The notes under the pieces: generated by a model | Told to the model about the DNA's origin: nothing | The model's database searches: none | The model's input: the letters and a program-made list of their open reading frames with translations, nothing else | Position numbers and translations under genes: made by a program | DNA from: Heterobilharzia americana | Taxonomy: Eukaryota; Platyhelminthes; Trematoda; Strigeidida; Schistosomatidae | Assembly: GCA_944470555.2 (NCBI GenBank) | Contig: OX104128.1 | Location: 37,431,920 to 37,495,919 of the forward strand | Length of the DNA stretch: 64,000 nucleotides | Direction: 5' to 3' | Shown: positions 12,301 to 24,300 of the stretch, one piece after another | Layout of the letters: each line of letters opens with the position of its first letter | Numbering within the stretch: position 1 is the first letter of the stretch

Positions 12301-15300
12301 ATTCCTAATAATCATATCAATATCGGCTTAAGGATCTGTCTACAGAAAACCGATACACTGCAACAAGTATTTGGACTTCAGGTCATCCCATCGAATGCCA
12401 GTTAAGACAGACTTAGTCAAATGTCTAAGTGATAGAGCTAGAAAACTGACTGGTCAGTGCAACCACCTAAACAAGGAATTGAAACGCGTTTATTAAGGAA
12501 TTCGTAGGAAGACACAAAAAACGAGAGAATAGGAGTAACACGACTACGAATAATAACGACAATACAAGTAGAAAAGAGTTCACAGCCTCCATTATGTTAA
12601 CATATAAGGTACATTAGAAACTTTACGTAGGATCGTCAACAATGGTGGAATTAGGTTGGCATTTAAACTTACAAACTCACTCAGAGATAAGCTTTTGTCA
12701 GTTGCCTAAAGGATCCGATGGGACCGATTAGTCAAGATAATCTAATCTATCAAATTCCATGTAATGACTGTGAGGTTAAGTACGTGGGTGAAACTAGCCG
12801 ATGGGGGTCAGTTAAATTAGTGGAATATTGTGATTCAGCTAAATATAGAGTGGCAGACACAAATAATATCAATAATTTAGAAAAAAACACTTGGCTATTG
12901 CAATGCATGGATTAGCATACAACTACACAATAGGGTGGGTGGGGTTAAAACCACTGTACCCAAGTTCAATATGATTAGGTGGAGAGAAAGAGATTGGTTA
13001 CTGAATCTTTGTTCATCGAATCAACACCAAACATATGCAGTAGGCGTGACACAACACCTGTGTACCAGAGATATGGGACTAATAATACGAGGTGATAGGA
13101 CTATAAAAATCAGATGTCAGAAGTCGTGTGTGATTACATTGATTATGATTATGAGGAATAATTTATGCTCCAAATGTCATCAAGTAAATATTCCTGTATC
13201 ACTATCGTGCGCCATAATATCAAATAAACAAATCCAATAAGGAAACGATTTGAAAAGTTTTAAATATACACTGTAATGGTGAGTCAATGTAGTGGCATGA
13301 AAGTTAGATTTCTTCGAGAAATAAGTCAAAAACAGATTCGTATTTGAACTTCAAATTACAATTCAAAAGAACAGTGAGTGACCAGCAAAATAGTATATAA
13401 AAGATTAAAGGGTATACCTAGAGAATTCATTCTATATAGACTATTTAGTTTCAGTAGTAGTTACTTTATATTAAAGCTGAAAAAGAATTTTCAGGAAACA
13501 ATAAACTGAAAAAACTTACACGATAGGCAGCTGCTTGAATACGAATTCTAGCTTGTAAATGAGCTAATTTGGTATCAACAAATTCTTTACGGCGAATAGA
13601 CTCTTGTTCTTCTTGTAACTGACTAGTACCCCAGTGACCAGTTTGATTGGAACATTGTACCTGTTATTGAAAGAAAAAAGGAAATATTTTTTTAAAGAAT
13701 AAAGTAATTATACTGGGTGATGACTGAAGGTAAGATGAAAATTTGGACCACAGCCAGATTTCGACAAGCGACCATCAGGTTTTCTGCTCGATGCTCTACC
13801 AACTCACCTACGAGGTCTGACTGCTGATCAAATTTTATTTCATTTAAATCCATAAGGGTTTAACCCGACTATCATGTGAATTCGTGATGCGTTACTACCA
13901 CTTGATCGCATTCACACCGGCCACGGTCAAAATTTTCATCTCACCTTCAATCATCACCCAGTATAGTCTGCCAAACTACGGCTATCTCAGATAATCTAAT
14001 GATAATAAATTAATTGTTCAGCAAAGCAATCAAATACGGCATCATTTTATGATTCAAAACAATCGTGTCAACAGACAGTATCTAATCAAGGAGCATTGAT
14101 AACAATAGTAGTAATCTTCAGATGGTTTTTTCACCTTACAATTGGAGACAAGTAACCAATAAGAGTATATTGATTGAGTGAATGGCTCAGTTGTCAAATG
14201 CATAAAACTATCAGATGCAGATAAATCCACGAAATGAAAAGACAAAATTGTAGATTTTACTCATAATTAAAGTAACAAATAATTGCAATATTCTTTCAAA
14301 GTGAATGAGGATTTTCAATTTAGAGGTAGTATTCATCACGGAACGACATCAGTTGAGGAATGATTGAAAGCCTGGAAGCATTGGACAGCTGGTTCGTCCT
14401 AATATAGGACTCCACAGGCTGTACGCACCACGAACTCAGCACATTCAGGTTTCATGGCGAACGCGTTAGCCATTCAACCAGTGGTTAACAGTTTTCAACT
14501 TCTGTTAATTCACGATATAGCGCGACTTTCACTTAAGGTTTTCAGTTGGTATCCGCTTCCCTTTCAACTGGTTGACCACACAGATCACGGCTTCTCATTA
14601 GAACTTCGTGATATTCATCTGGAAGTGTCTTTCTAATGAGCACTATATAGCAATTAGTTTGATCTCAATGAACGGGAGAATTTCTAATGGTCACTCGGAT
14701 TTCGATTACACTTTAACGCCGTTTGTTTGCACATTTGTTCTTCCACAATATGCTTTTTGTATGCAGTATATCCAGTGCAAATAATAAATATACAAAGAAG
14801 GGTGTTATTATTTTAATTTAACATGCACGATCATACAGTCAACATCTATTGTGTGACGGCTAATGATATTACCTAGTTGTCGAAACCTCGGTAGGTGGAT
14901 CAGGGTTTAAATCCGTGAGCCCCTAATTGAAAGTCATCTCATCAAACCAATGAGCTACAGCTCCACAATGGTGTTATTAATCAGCATTCACTTAATGTTA
15001 TTGAGGAGTGGATAGATTTGGAAACCCTTCTCCGTATCACATTGTAGAGTGACTGTCTAAATCTGATTTCAAACTTTCAGTAAAAATAATTTCACTTATA
15101 AGACTGTCTGCAGTTTACTCAAATCTCATGACGAAAATTCTACTACTTACTAACTGGATAGCAGCAATAATGTTAAAGTAGAATGTGGATACTGTTTTAA
15201 AGTAACTTTCCACTTTAGATTATTTTAATTGATATAAAGTGTGTAATGGATGACATTTCGAGCACAAGTGATTGTTTACACTCACATTTATGTAGTCAGT

Positions 15301-18300
15301 TTCAAGTCTGATAACAATCTGAAGTCATACCAAGTATAGTTCACCTTTATATCACAGGCCACAAGATTTAGTTTAAGCCTATATGAATTTGTCTCTCGGA
15401 AAACAGCTACGAATCCGCAGTCGTTCAATCAGTAGTAACTAACAACAGTGGTGTACACAGATCTCAACAGAAGATAACGTTGACTGAGTTTGAAAGCAAC
15501 GTATGCATATGACAACGCAAGATTTTGCACAAAAAACGGCACCTGTCCGAGTTACAATATTTTGCAATAACTATATGGCATGATTGTTCCTATAACGCAA
15601 AAGAGAATCTCCGGTGCTAAACACTAGATCAGTGGATACGAAAGTATATCTACGAGAATTGGAAAGAAAACTGACTTGGAACAGATGAACGGCATATTTC
15701 GGTTTATTTTAGTCACCGGCAACTATGAAAATACAGCTTGTGATGTTGTCCGGTCTCGATGTAGACTAGACTTAACTAAAGCCAACAGGATGACCAATTT
15801 CTTCAGATAATCAAGCACTATACCAGATCTCAAATAAATAACTCAACAACAATATGAATATACGTCCAAGGTGTTTATATGGTGTATTTGTTGGTGCCTA
15901 ATTTGTACTTTGTGTATAAAATATGTGATAAGGTAAATGCAGTAAACAAGGATATGAGTGCAAGACGACAACACCTAACGCATAAGATATATTGAGACAG
16001 CTATAAGATCCAAGAGTTTTTCATCTGATCCTGACAGAAGCTGAGTGTGAAACGGGTAGGAAGTAGAAAGTTCAGATGAAACAATTGTCCACTACAACAG
16101 CTAGTATATCTGCTTTATGTCAACGACAAACATCCAAAGGTTATTAACAGTCATTTTTGATTAGATATGTGGCTTATCTAATGGCCAAAATTATGACGAT
16201 ATGTAACGCGCATATGCATCAGAGTTGTAGTTCGCTAGCTTAAGCATTCAGGTTTCAGCTAGTGACTCACAGAATCGAAACTAGATTTATTTACTGAGAC
16301 TTGGAAAGAAAATTAATTTTATCAGTCGTTATAAAATAGATGCGACTTGTAACATAATACACGGACCTGTCGTTAGTTGCTAGGTTGGATTATTGACATT
16401 ATACACAAACAGATACAGATCTTCACTCTTCAACGAATTTTCAAAGACAGGCAGTTGCTACATTTCTTGATTATAAGGTGGAATTTGATTTCGCCGACCG
16501 AGAGTTAGTGGCAGTGTCTAACTGCGAAGGAAGTATAGAGAGAGCGCATGTAATGCTTATATCAAGGATCTCTACCCGACCCTATGCGAAGTTATCATTT
16601 GAAGTTACAATAACTATTATATATTATATTATTTATTTGTCCCTTGGGTTCCTAGTGGAACATACGGCTTCAGTAGCACGTCTCCATTTCACTCTGTTTT
16701 CTCCAGTCTTTTGAACCTGGCCCCACCACTACCCAGAAGCTTTCACGTACTCTTCACACGATCTCCTCCATGTCACCCTCATCTGGGACGCACAACTCAT
16801 CGTATCCCATACGGGTTCCACTCGAGTGCGTGGCGCATGATGTCCCCGAATAGTCTTCTCAGTGTATGCCCAATCCATCTTAACTTTCTTCCGCACATTT
16901 GTTGGGCGATAGGTTGTTGGTTGGTTCGTTCTCAGTCAGCCACAGTTCATTGTTGTTTGTTCTTATTATTCTGGCCACCTGATCTTCAGTATCGAGTGAG
17001 CGCAAGTGGCAGTTGTTGATGAATGTCTGTAGTTTGTTGCAAATGCTTTTCGTAATGCGCCAAGTGTCTCAACCATCGCATAGAAGCACTGACTTACTTG
17101 AATGACAGTGTTGAAAATCCGCACCATGTTCTTTGTGCTGAGTGCAGCAGATCTCCATACTGATTTCAGATTAATGAAGACCTATCTTGATGTCTTTCTG
17201 ATATTGGCTTTGAAGTCCTCATCTGTGCCGCCACCGCCGCATGTAGTTGAAACGATGCTGCCTAGGTAGGTAGGTGAAAGGGACAACTTCCTTTAGATTT
17301 CTCCCGTTAATGGTGATTGGTGTTTGTTGTTGATGTTGTTGGTTGGGTATCTTCATCACCTCTGTCTTTTCTACAATCACTTGAAGTCCCGTTTTCGCTG
17401 CCTCTTCTGTTAACTTGTTGGTTTTTGCCTGTAGATCTTCAAGCTAGTGCGACATTAATCATCATCAGCAAAATGTAAAGCATCTAGGGTCTTTTCATCG
17501 ACCCATCCAGAGTATGCCCATCGTCTCGCTTCTCATGATTTGCTGCATGATCCAGTCGACTACAATCAGGAAGACGATCGGTGATAGATAGTGGGAACCT
17601 TGTCTTACTCCTGTCTTCTCTTCAAAGGCATCACTGAGCACTCCATTGTGGATCACTTGGCATGTGGCGTCTTCATATAGCTGTTGAATGACGTTGCTAA
17701 AGGTTTACTATTACATTTATCTATTTCATATAGAACAAGGTGATACAGTGCTACTTACTAGCTTCTCTGTTTCTTTATGTCATCCTATTGCTTTATTGCT
17801 TAATATAAGATGTGGCAACTTGGACCATAAAGCAAAAAGGGCTGGTCCTATGTTGATGACTTACAGGATGACATTTCGAACCAAATTTATCAGGGCAAGC
17901 AAATCCTATACTCACATTAACATCAGTGTTTACTAAGGATGTTCATTGTCACCATTCTTATATAACTTTCTTACAAATTCACTGATGGAAGTAAAGTTAT
18001 GTACCCCAGACTATTCAGGAATTAATTTCTTCCTAGGAGGGCATCTGGTTGACTCGGAGTAAGCAGATGGCACAGGAACAAACAGTTTAAGACTATTGGT
18101 GTTATTCATGAATAGGAAGAACAAGATATATATCCGCGAAGAAATATTTCTTCTCAACGATTTCATGATCAAACTGTACAATCGTATTCATAATCGGTAA
18201 AATTTGAGATAAATGTACTTACTTACTAATATTTCACTTGTTGAAACTGTTTGTCATCTATGTGAATACATTGATTCTAACAAGGACATCATTCTGAAGC

Positions 18301-21300
18301 TATATAAAAGCTTAAAGTCTATAACTAAAGAAACCGGCTTTTTCTCGTGTCCAGAAAAATATGTGTTCAACTTTCCAAATATATCACTATCCCCAGTTCA
18401 AATGTAAATCTTGCCGCTTGGACCTAAATTCTGTAACTTCAAAAGTCGACGATCACCATAAGAAAGTTCAGTTTGAAAACCTAATTAGTTAAATCAAGGA
18501 TCTAGTTCCAGTTTCATATGATGATGCTAACTATTTCAAATCAACAGTTTTAAATAGCTATCGACATTTTTTATCAAAAGAACATCGAAACCAATTGAAT
18601 GAACTAAAGAGAAATGAAAATTTGGTCACGATACGCCCGGACAAAGGCTCTAGAATAGTACTACTAAACAAAGCATACTATTTGGGAGAACGTTCACTCA
18701 TTCTATCCGATGATAATAAATTCTTAAAATAGACAATACGGAAATATCCTACTGAGCAAACAGAGCTGCAATTGTTGAAAATACTGAAGAAAATGCGAGA
18801 TGAATCATTCATTAGCAGAGAACCATATGAACAACTTCGCCCATCGGGTTCTACAATCTCCTCTTTATACGGTCTTCCCAAAATATACAAAGAAGGGATT
18901 CTACTCCATCCAAAACTAGATATGATCAATTCTCCATATCAGTTGGTCGCGAAATGCTTAGTAGAAGTACTTGAAGCTGTAAAGAAGAGGCTGTCGAACC
19001 ACAGTCTCCGTGACATATTAGATTTTGTTGATTCAACAAACAATGTCAATTTGACAGGTAAAAGAATGATTTCATTGGATGTCGTATCCCTCTTCATAAA
19101 TGTCCCACTGACAAAAACCATCTGCTTCTTATGTGAATTCATTCAATATCATAACATAGACGTTGGTATTCCAATTCACTACCTAAAAGAGCCTCTCCTT
19201 CGACGTACCCTCAATGTACACTTCCGATTTAAGAATGAGATCTACAGGTAGATAGACGGTGTGGCAATGGGTTTCCCACTAGGACCTTTCCCAGCTAACT
19301 GTTTCATGGAAAGCCTGGAAAACACCGGCTTATCATCAACAATAGATGAACTTCATGTCTACAAAGGATAATTTGTGATGAAAACATGAATCTTACAAAC
19401 CTGTTTCAAATTTTCAACGCCCACCCTTCAACGAAATTCATTTTTGAATCAGAATCGAACTCAACCTTTCATTTTCTTGATGTTCAACTTCAAAGAAAAG
19501 ACGACAGAACGACTTACAGAAAGCCTACGTGGGACGGACAGTTTATTAATTTTCAAAGTTCAGTACCTCTATCCAGGAAGAGAAATCTTATCCATTAACT
19601 TTCTTCGAGGATCAGGAAAATATGTATTAAAGACACTGTTGACGGAGAACTGCAAATACTTCGATAAACTTTAGCGGAAAACGCTTTTCCGCTCAGATTC
19701 AAAGATAAGAACATAAAGCCAAAGAACCCATTTCGCGCCAAAGGAGAACCTTTTGTTGAGTCGTAAATTCAAAAATGATATCGCTACAGACAACCTCAGG
19801 AAACGACTGTTGAAGTCTTTGAATGTAACATACTTCGCCGCCAACCTTCGAATTATTTTCTCTTGCAAGAAACCTTTTGGTCAATATGTGAAAGACAAGC
19901 CGACGCATTTGGCCACATCAACTTATGTATACCAGTTTATTTGCTCTTGTGGAGCTGAGTGCATCAGTCGTACCATGTGCCCGCGAACACTACCTAGTCT
20001 AGCTGGCAAAGAGAGAATGGAAATGTATCTTTACTTCAATAACAGACCACCTCGTGAACTCAGGTCACTTAACTTCTTTTGAGGGCTCATTCAAAATTCT
20101 CCACAGGGTTCGATGAAACCACTCAAAGGGAGTGAGATCAAAGCATTTGCTTATAGCTGAAGTATTAACCATCCAGAAGTTCAAACCCGCGTTATACGTT
20201 GAACCTTTATCTTTGTCATGACCCTCATAAAGCCTTGACTGTCACAGATTCATCCGGCATTATGTAACATATATTTCCATAATCCGTTGTTTATTTTCTA
20301 CTCTGTCATCGGCTTATCCGGTATTACATAATTTCAATTTTATTTTCACAACCCTTCGTTCGTTTGCTTACTTTGCCATACATTTATCGTGTATTGCATA
20401 ATTACATTTGATTTCATAATCCCTTGTCTATTTTCTCACTCCAAATCCAAATGTGTATTAATTAGCTTTCTTTGGTTGTTTAATATATTTCGCCCCCTAA
20501 CCGGGAATAACTTAGGAACATTCTACCCACTGTAAGATATATTCACGAATGTATACAGATTGGTGAATGACTTCATCGAAAAGGAAAATTTTTCTTCGCT
20601 ACAGCCACGTCTTGTCTTTTCCTATGAGTCTAATAATATCAACATTGGACTATTTACCAGTTACTTATAAAATAGTTGATATTAGATGTACGTTTAATAT
20701 ACGATTCAGATTTAATGACATGAACCTACTAGAAACAATTTTTTTTATTTCTGACGAAACATGTCCAGTGGACGAGCTGCTCAAACGATTCAATGATTAT
20801 CATGCTGTCGATTAAATTCAATTCACTCTAGAAGAAGAGTTAAATTCAACATTTTATCTCCCAGATGTGATGTTAAAGAGTAGAGACGATGGCTCGATCT
20901 AAAGATCAGTCTATCGCAAAACCAACTTGAACTGGACAGTTCACTAACTTCTCTGATGAAAAAGAAATCTCATTCACTTACTGTGTTTAAGAATTCATAA
21001 AATCTAGCCAGAAGACAAGTTAGATGTTGAAATTGAAACTTTCAGAACAACACTATTAAATTAGGGATAACTTAAAAGACTTATTGATAAGAAAGTAAAG
21101 AAAAGAATTACTCCTCACCCTATAACAGTCCCGAATTCCGGTGGGAACAACATCACTCACTAGGAAGTATGCATGTCCAACTGACGAGTCCCAAATAGGA
21201 CGAAATGAGCATCCTGGATTCTACTGCTAGCCACTAGCCATCTTTACTATAACTAGTACCTAGGAAAGTTTGAGTTATGAATTTGGAATTCAAAGGTGAT

Positions 21301-24300
21301 ACCATAACCGAAGTATTGAAGAGTAGTCTGTCGAATTATATTAATAGTACCGTTTATTCCTCTAGACTGAGAGTGGGGTTGGCCTTAACAATTGATTTTG
21401 GTCAGTTTTTCAATTTCATTTCACTTCATTATATATACTTTACTTTTATTATCATCATTATCACTATTCTACATACTTTTTTGATAACATTTGACCCTAG
21501 TTTTATCACTTGTTATAATTTTATCCCTTATTCGGTAAACCATTTTCTATTTCTTCCATATGAACAAACCCCACCATCAACACAAATTCTATATTTTGTA
21601 TAGTAACTGAGCAACTTTCAGTGAATTTATCTAACACTTTACTGACTATAAATACAATAACACAGCTTGATAATGAAGTCATTGAAAAAAAAGCTTTCTT
21701 CGCTGATATATGTCTTGTTCTTATTTCATCAGTGAAAGGATTGCAAGGACGCAGTGACAGTGAAGGGAGAAGCAAATGTTAAAATCGATGTACTGAACAG
21801 TTGCATTATGAAAGATATTCAATTTTTTTCCTAGAAAAAATTGGGTCGTAATCACATTTATCCTAATGGTTGAACGCTGAAAAGACATGCCTTCAATCTG
21901 ATGGATACCATCTATGTATGCCTTCGTGAACTCAAGAGAAATATTTCTGAACATGAGCATTTTGGTTATGAATTAACGAATAAAGTATGTGATTTATTTG
22001 AATTCATCATCATCATCAATATCAACGTATGACCAGGCATTAGTGCGTAACGGTCCGAGTTGCCACACCTCATATCAGCACATCAAGTAAAAAGGCAGTG
22101 AACCGAAGGATGAAGGAAAGAAAATTCAGTCAAAAGAAATATAAAGTACGAGAAGAAAGAAAGGAGGAATGAGAAAAATAGTGAGATTCGGTATAGCGTT
22201 GTTAAGATGAGGATAATGTGTGTATACATCTGCGCCACTGACATCAGTTCTCAGCCATGTGATCACCTAGAGTCAGTCTCCAACCACTGGTTCCCCTTGT
22301 CCCGCGGACCCAAACTAACCAGTCTGCATCGCCCCGCATACCTTAAACCAACAGTCAAAGACTTCATACATTGGAGGCATGTTTTAGTCTGGCCACCTCT
22401 GGTCTTTTTCCAGCCTAATACAAAAGTGGAATCTGAAAACCGTCCAAACGTCCTCAGAAAACTTTGAATGTTACAAATCCACAGTATTACAGCACACACC
22501 ATATATTCCAATTACCTCAACAACTAACATCGACAACGCTCACTTCGTAGTTTCTACACATACCACCACCAGCAATGTTTTGGAGAGACATTGATAATCA
22601 AGAATCGAAAAATCTCCTTTCATATCATTTGTTAAGAAACATGCCTTAAAATCACACGGTGTAACAAATAACAGCTTACATTCAGTTCTTCACAATAATC
22701 CAAAAACATTATTAGGCTAGTGTTAAATAATGAGAGAATCGGTGATCATTTATTTCTGAAAACTTTTTCAGGAGAATGAGAATAAATCTTAACTAAAAGG
22801 CTATAGTCTGTAACAAAACCAATGCTTTGAATTTTCAGACAAAGGTTATAAATTAGCTACAAATTTATGGTGGATATATTAAAACGATAAGCAACCTTCT
22901 ATAATAACAAAAGTAGTAGCTCATTGATTGATCTAAATATCAGATTATCTATTCAGACAGCATTGAAAACCCACTTTACCCATATTGATCTGATGTATAT
23001 CGTGCGTTTGGCTATTAGTATAGTGCAAAATCATGCGTATGTGTGCGCTTTATTTAAATCTTACAAGATCTTCGTAGGAAATCAGTGGTAAAGGCATATT
23101 AGCAGTATGTTTTATACCCTTCTCAGGCCTTCAATACAGTGAATATGCATTGAAGAAACTTATGTTCTTTTACTCGGATGTAAGTATTAGACTATCATAT
23201 TCATAGACATCATTACTAAATCCTTCAAAGGCATTTATCAAGAAACTCTCAAATTTGTGTCCATAAATTTTACGACACTAATGTGCCTCTGTGGCTCAGT
23301 GGATAACGTCATGGCATTTAAAGTGATGGGCACGAGGTTCGAGTCTCAGTGGCGACAATATCACTCTGCACTGGGGTGCATGTACATCTAGCTGACGAGC
23401 CTCAAATAGGATGAAACGCGCGTCCAGGATTCTTCTGCTAGTCACAACCAAGTAAAGTTGCTGACGCTTTCGTCTGATATTTAAAACAAATGACGTTGTT
23501 AAACGATAGTAGCATTAAGCTATCCACTCTGGTACTGTAAGGTTTCAAAATCAGACAAAAAGTAGTTAAGCTCCACAGGAAATTAACAATAATTTAATCA
23601 GTGATTCAAAAAAACATGAAAAATAAAAGAAATACAAACCTCAGATGCAAATTTTTCTCGTATACTATTCTCAATCATAGCAGCTGTATTAAAATCTTGG
23701 TATAACTGAGAATAGTCAAGTATTGAATTGAATATTGCTCGCAATTGACCAAGTAGTTGACGTGAACCAGCATCTAGTAAACATCTTGTGAATACACTGG
23801 AGAGAAAAGCTAGATGAGAATCAATAACATCTCCCAAATCTTCAGCACAATGTACTCGTTTAACAAGATTCTCCCAAGCACATTCAAGTACCTAGAATGC
23901 AATATTTTAATAAAAGCAGTTTAATGTATTTTTGAGATGAATGGGGATTTTTAATTTAGAAGTAGTATTCATCATGGACTGACATCAATTGGGGAACCAT
24001 TGAAAACCAGATTTTCAATGGTTCCCCAACTGATGTCAGTCCATGATGAATACTACTTCTGAAATCAGTTTAATTATTCACCAATGTTACTCAACATTTT
24101 GTTAACTTTGAATATCATTCACACTAGGAAGTGACATTTTGAAAATATTGAGGCTCATCGAACCCAGAATTAAACATTGGGTCACATCTACTTTACAAGT
24201 ACTGTGCAGTAAACTAGTCGCAGAAACCTCAACAAGTGAGGTGAAGTTAGAACTTGTGCTATATTGACTGAAAATCGAGAGGGCAGGTCAATGAACCTTC

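Noticed and set aside
13755..13835. Functional tRNA gene on the minus strand
   Set aside because: Cloverleaf arms have mismatches, the T-loop box is altered and the unit is inside a TIR element; treated as tRNA-derived.
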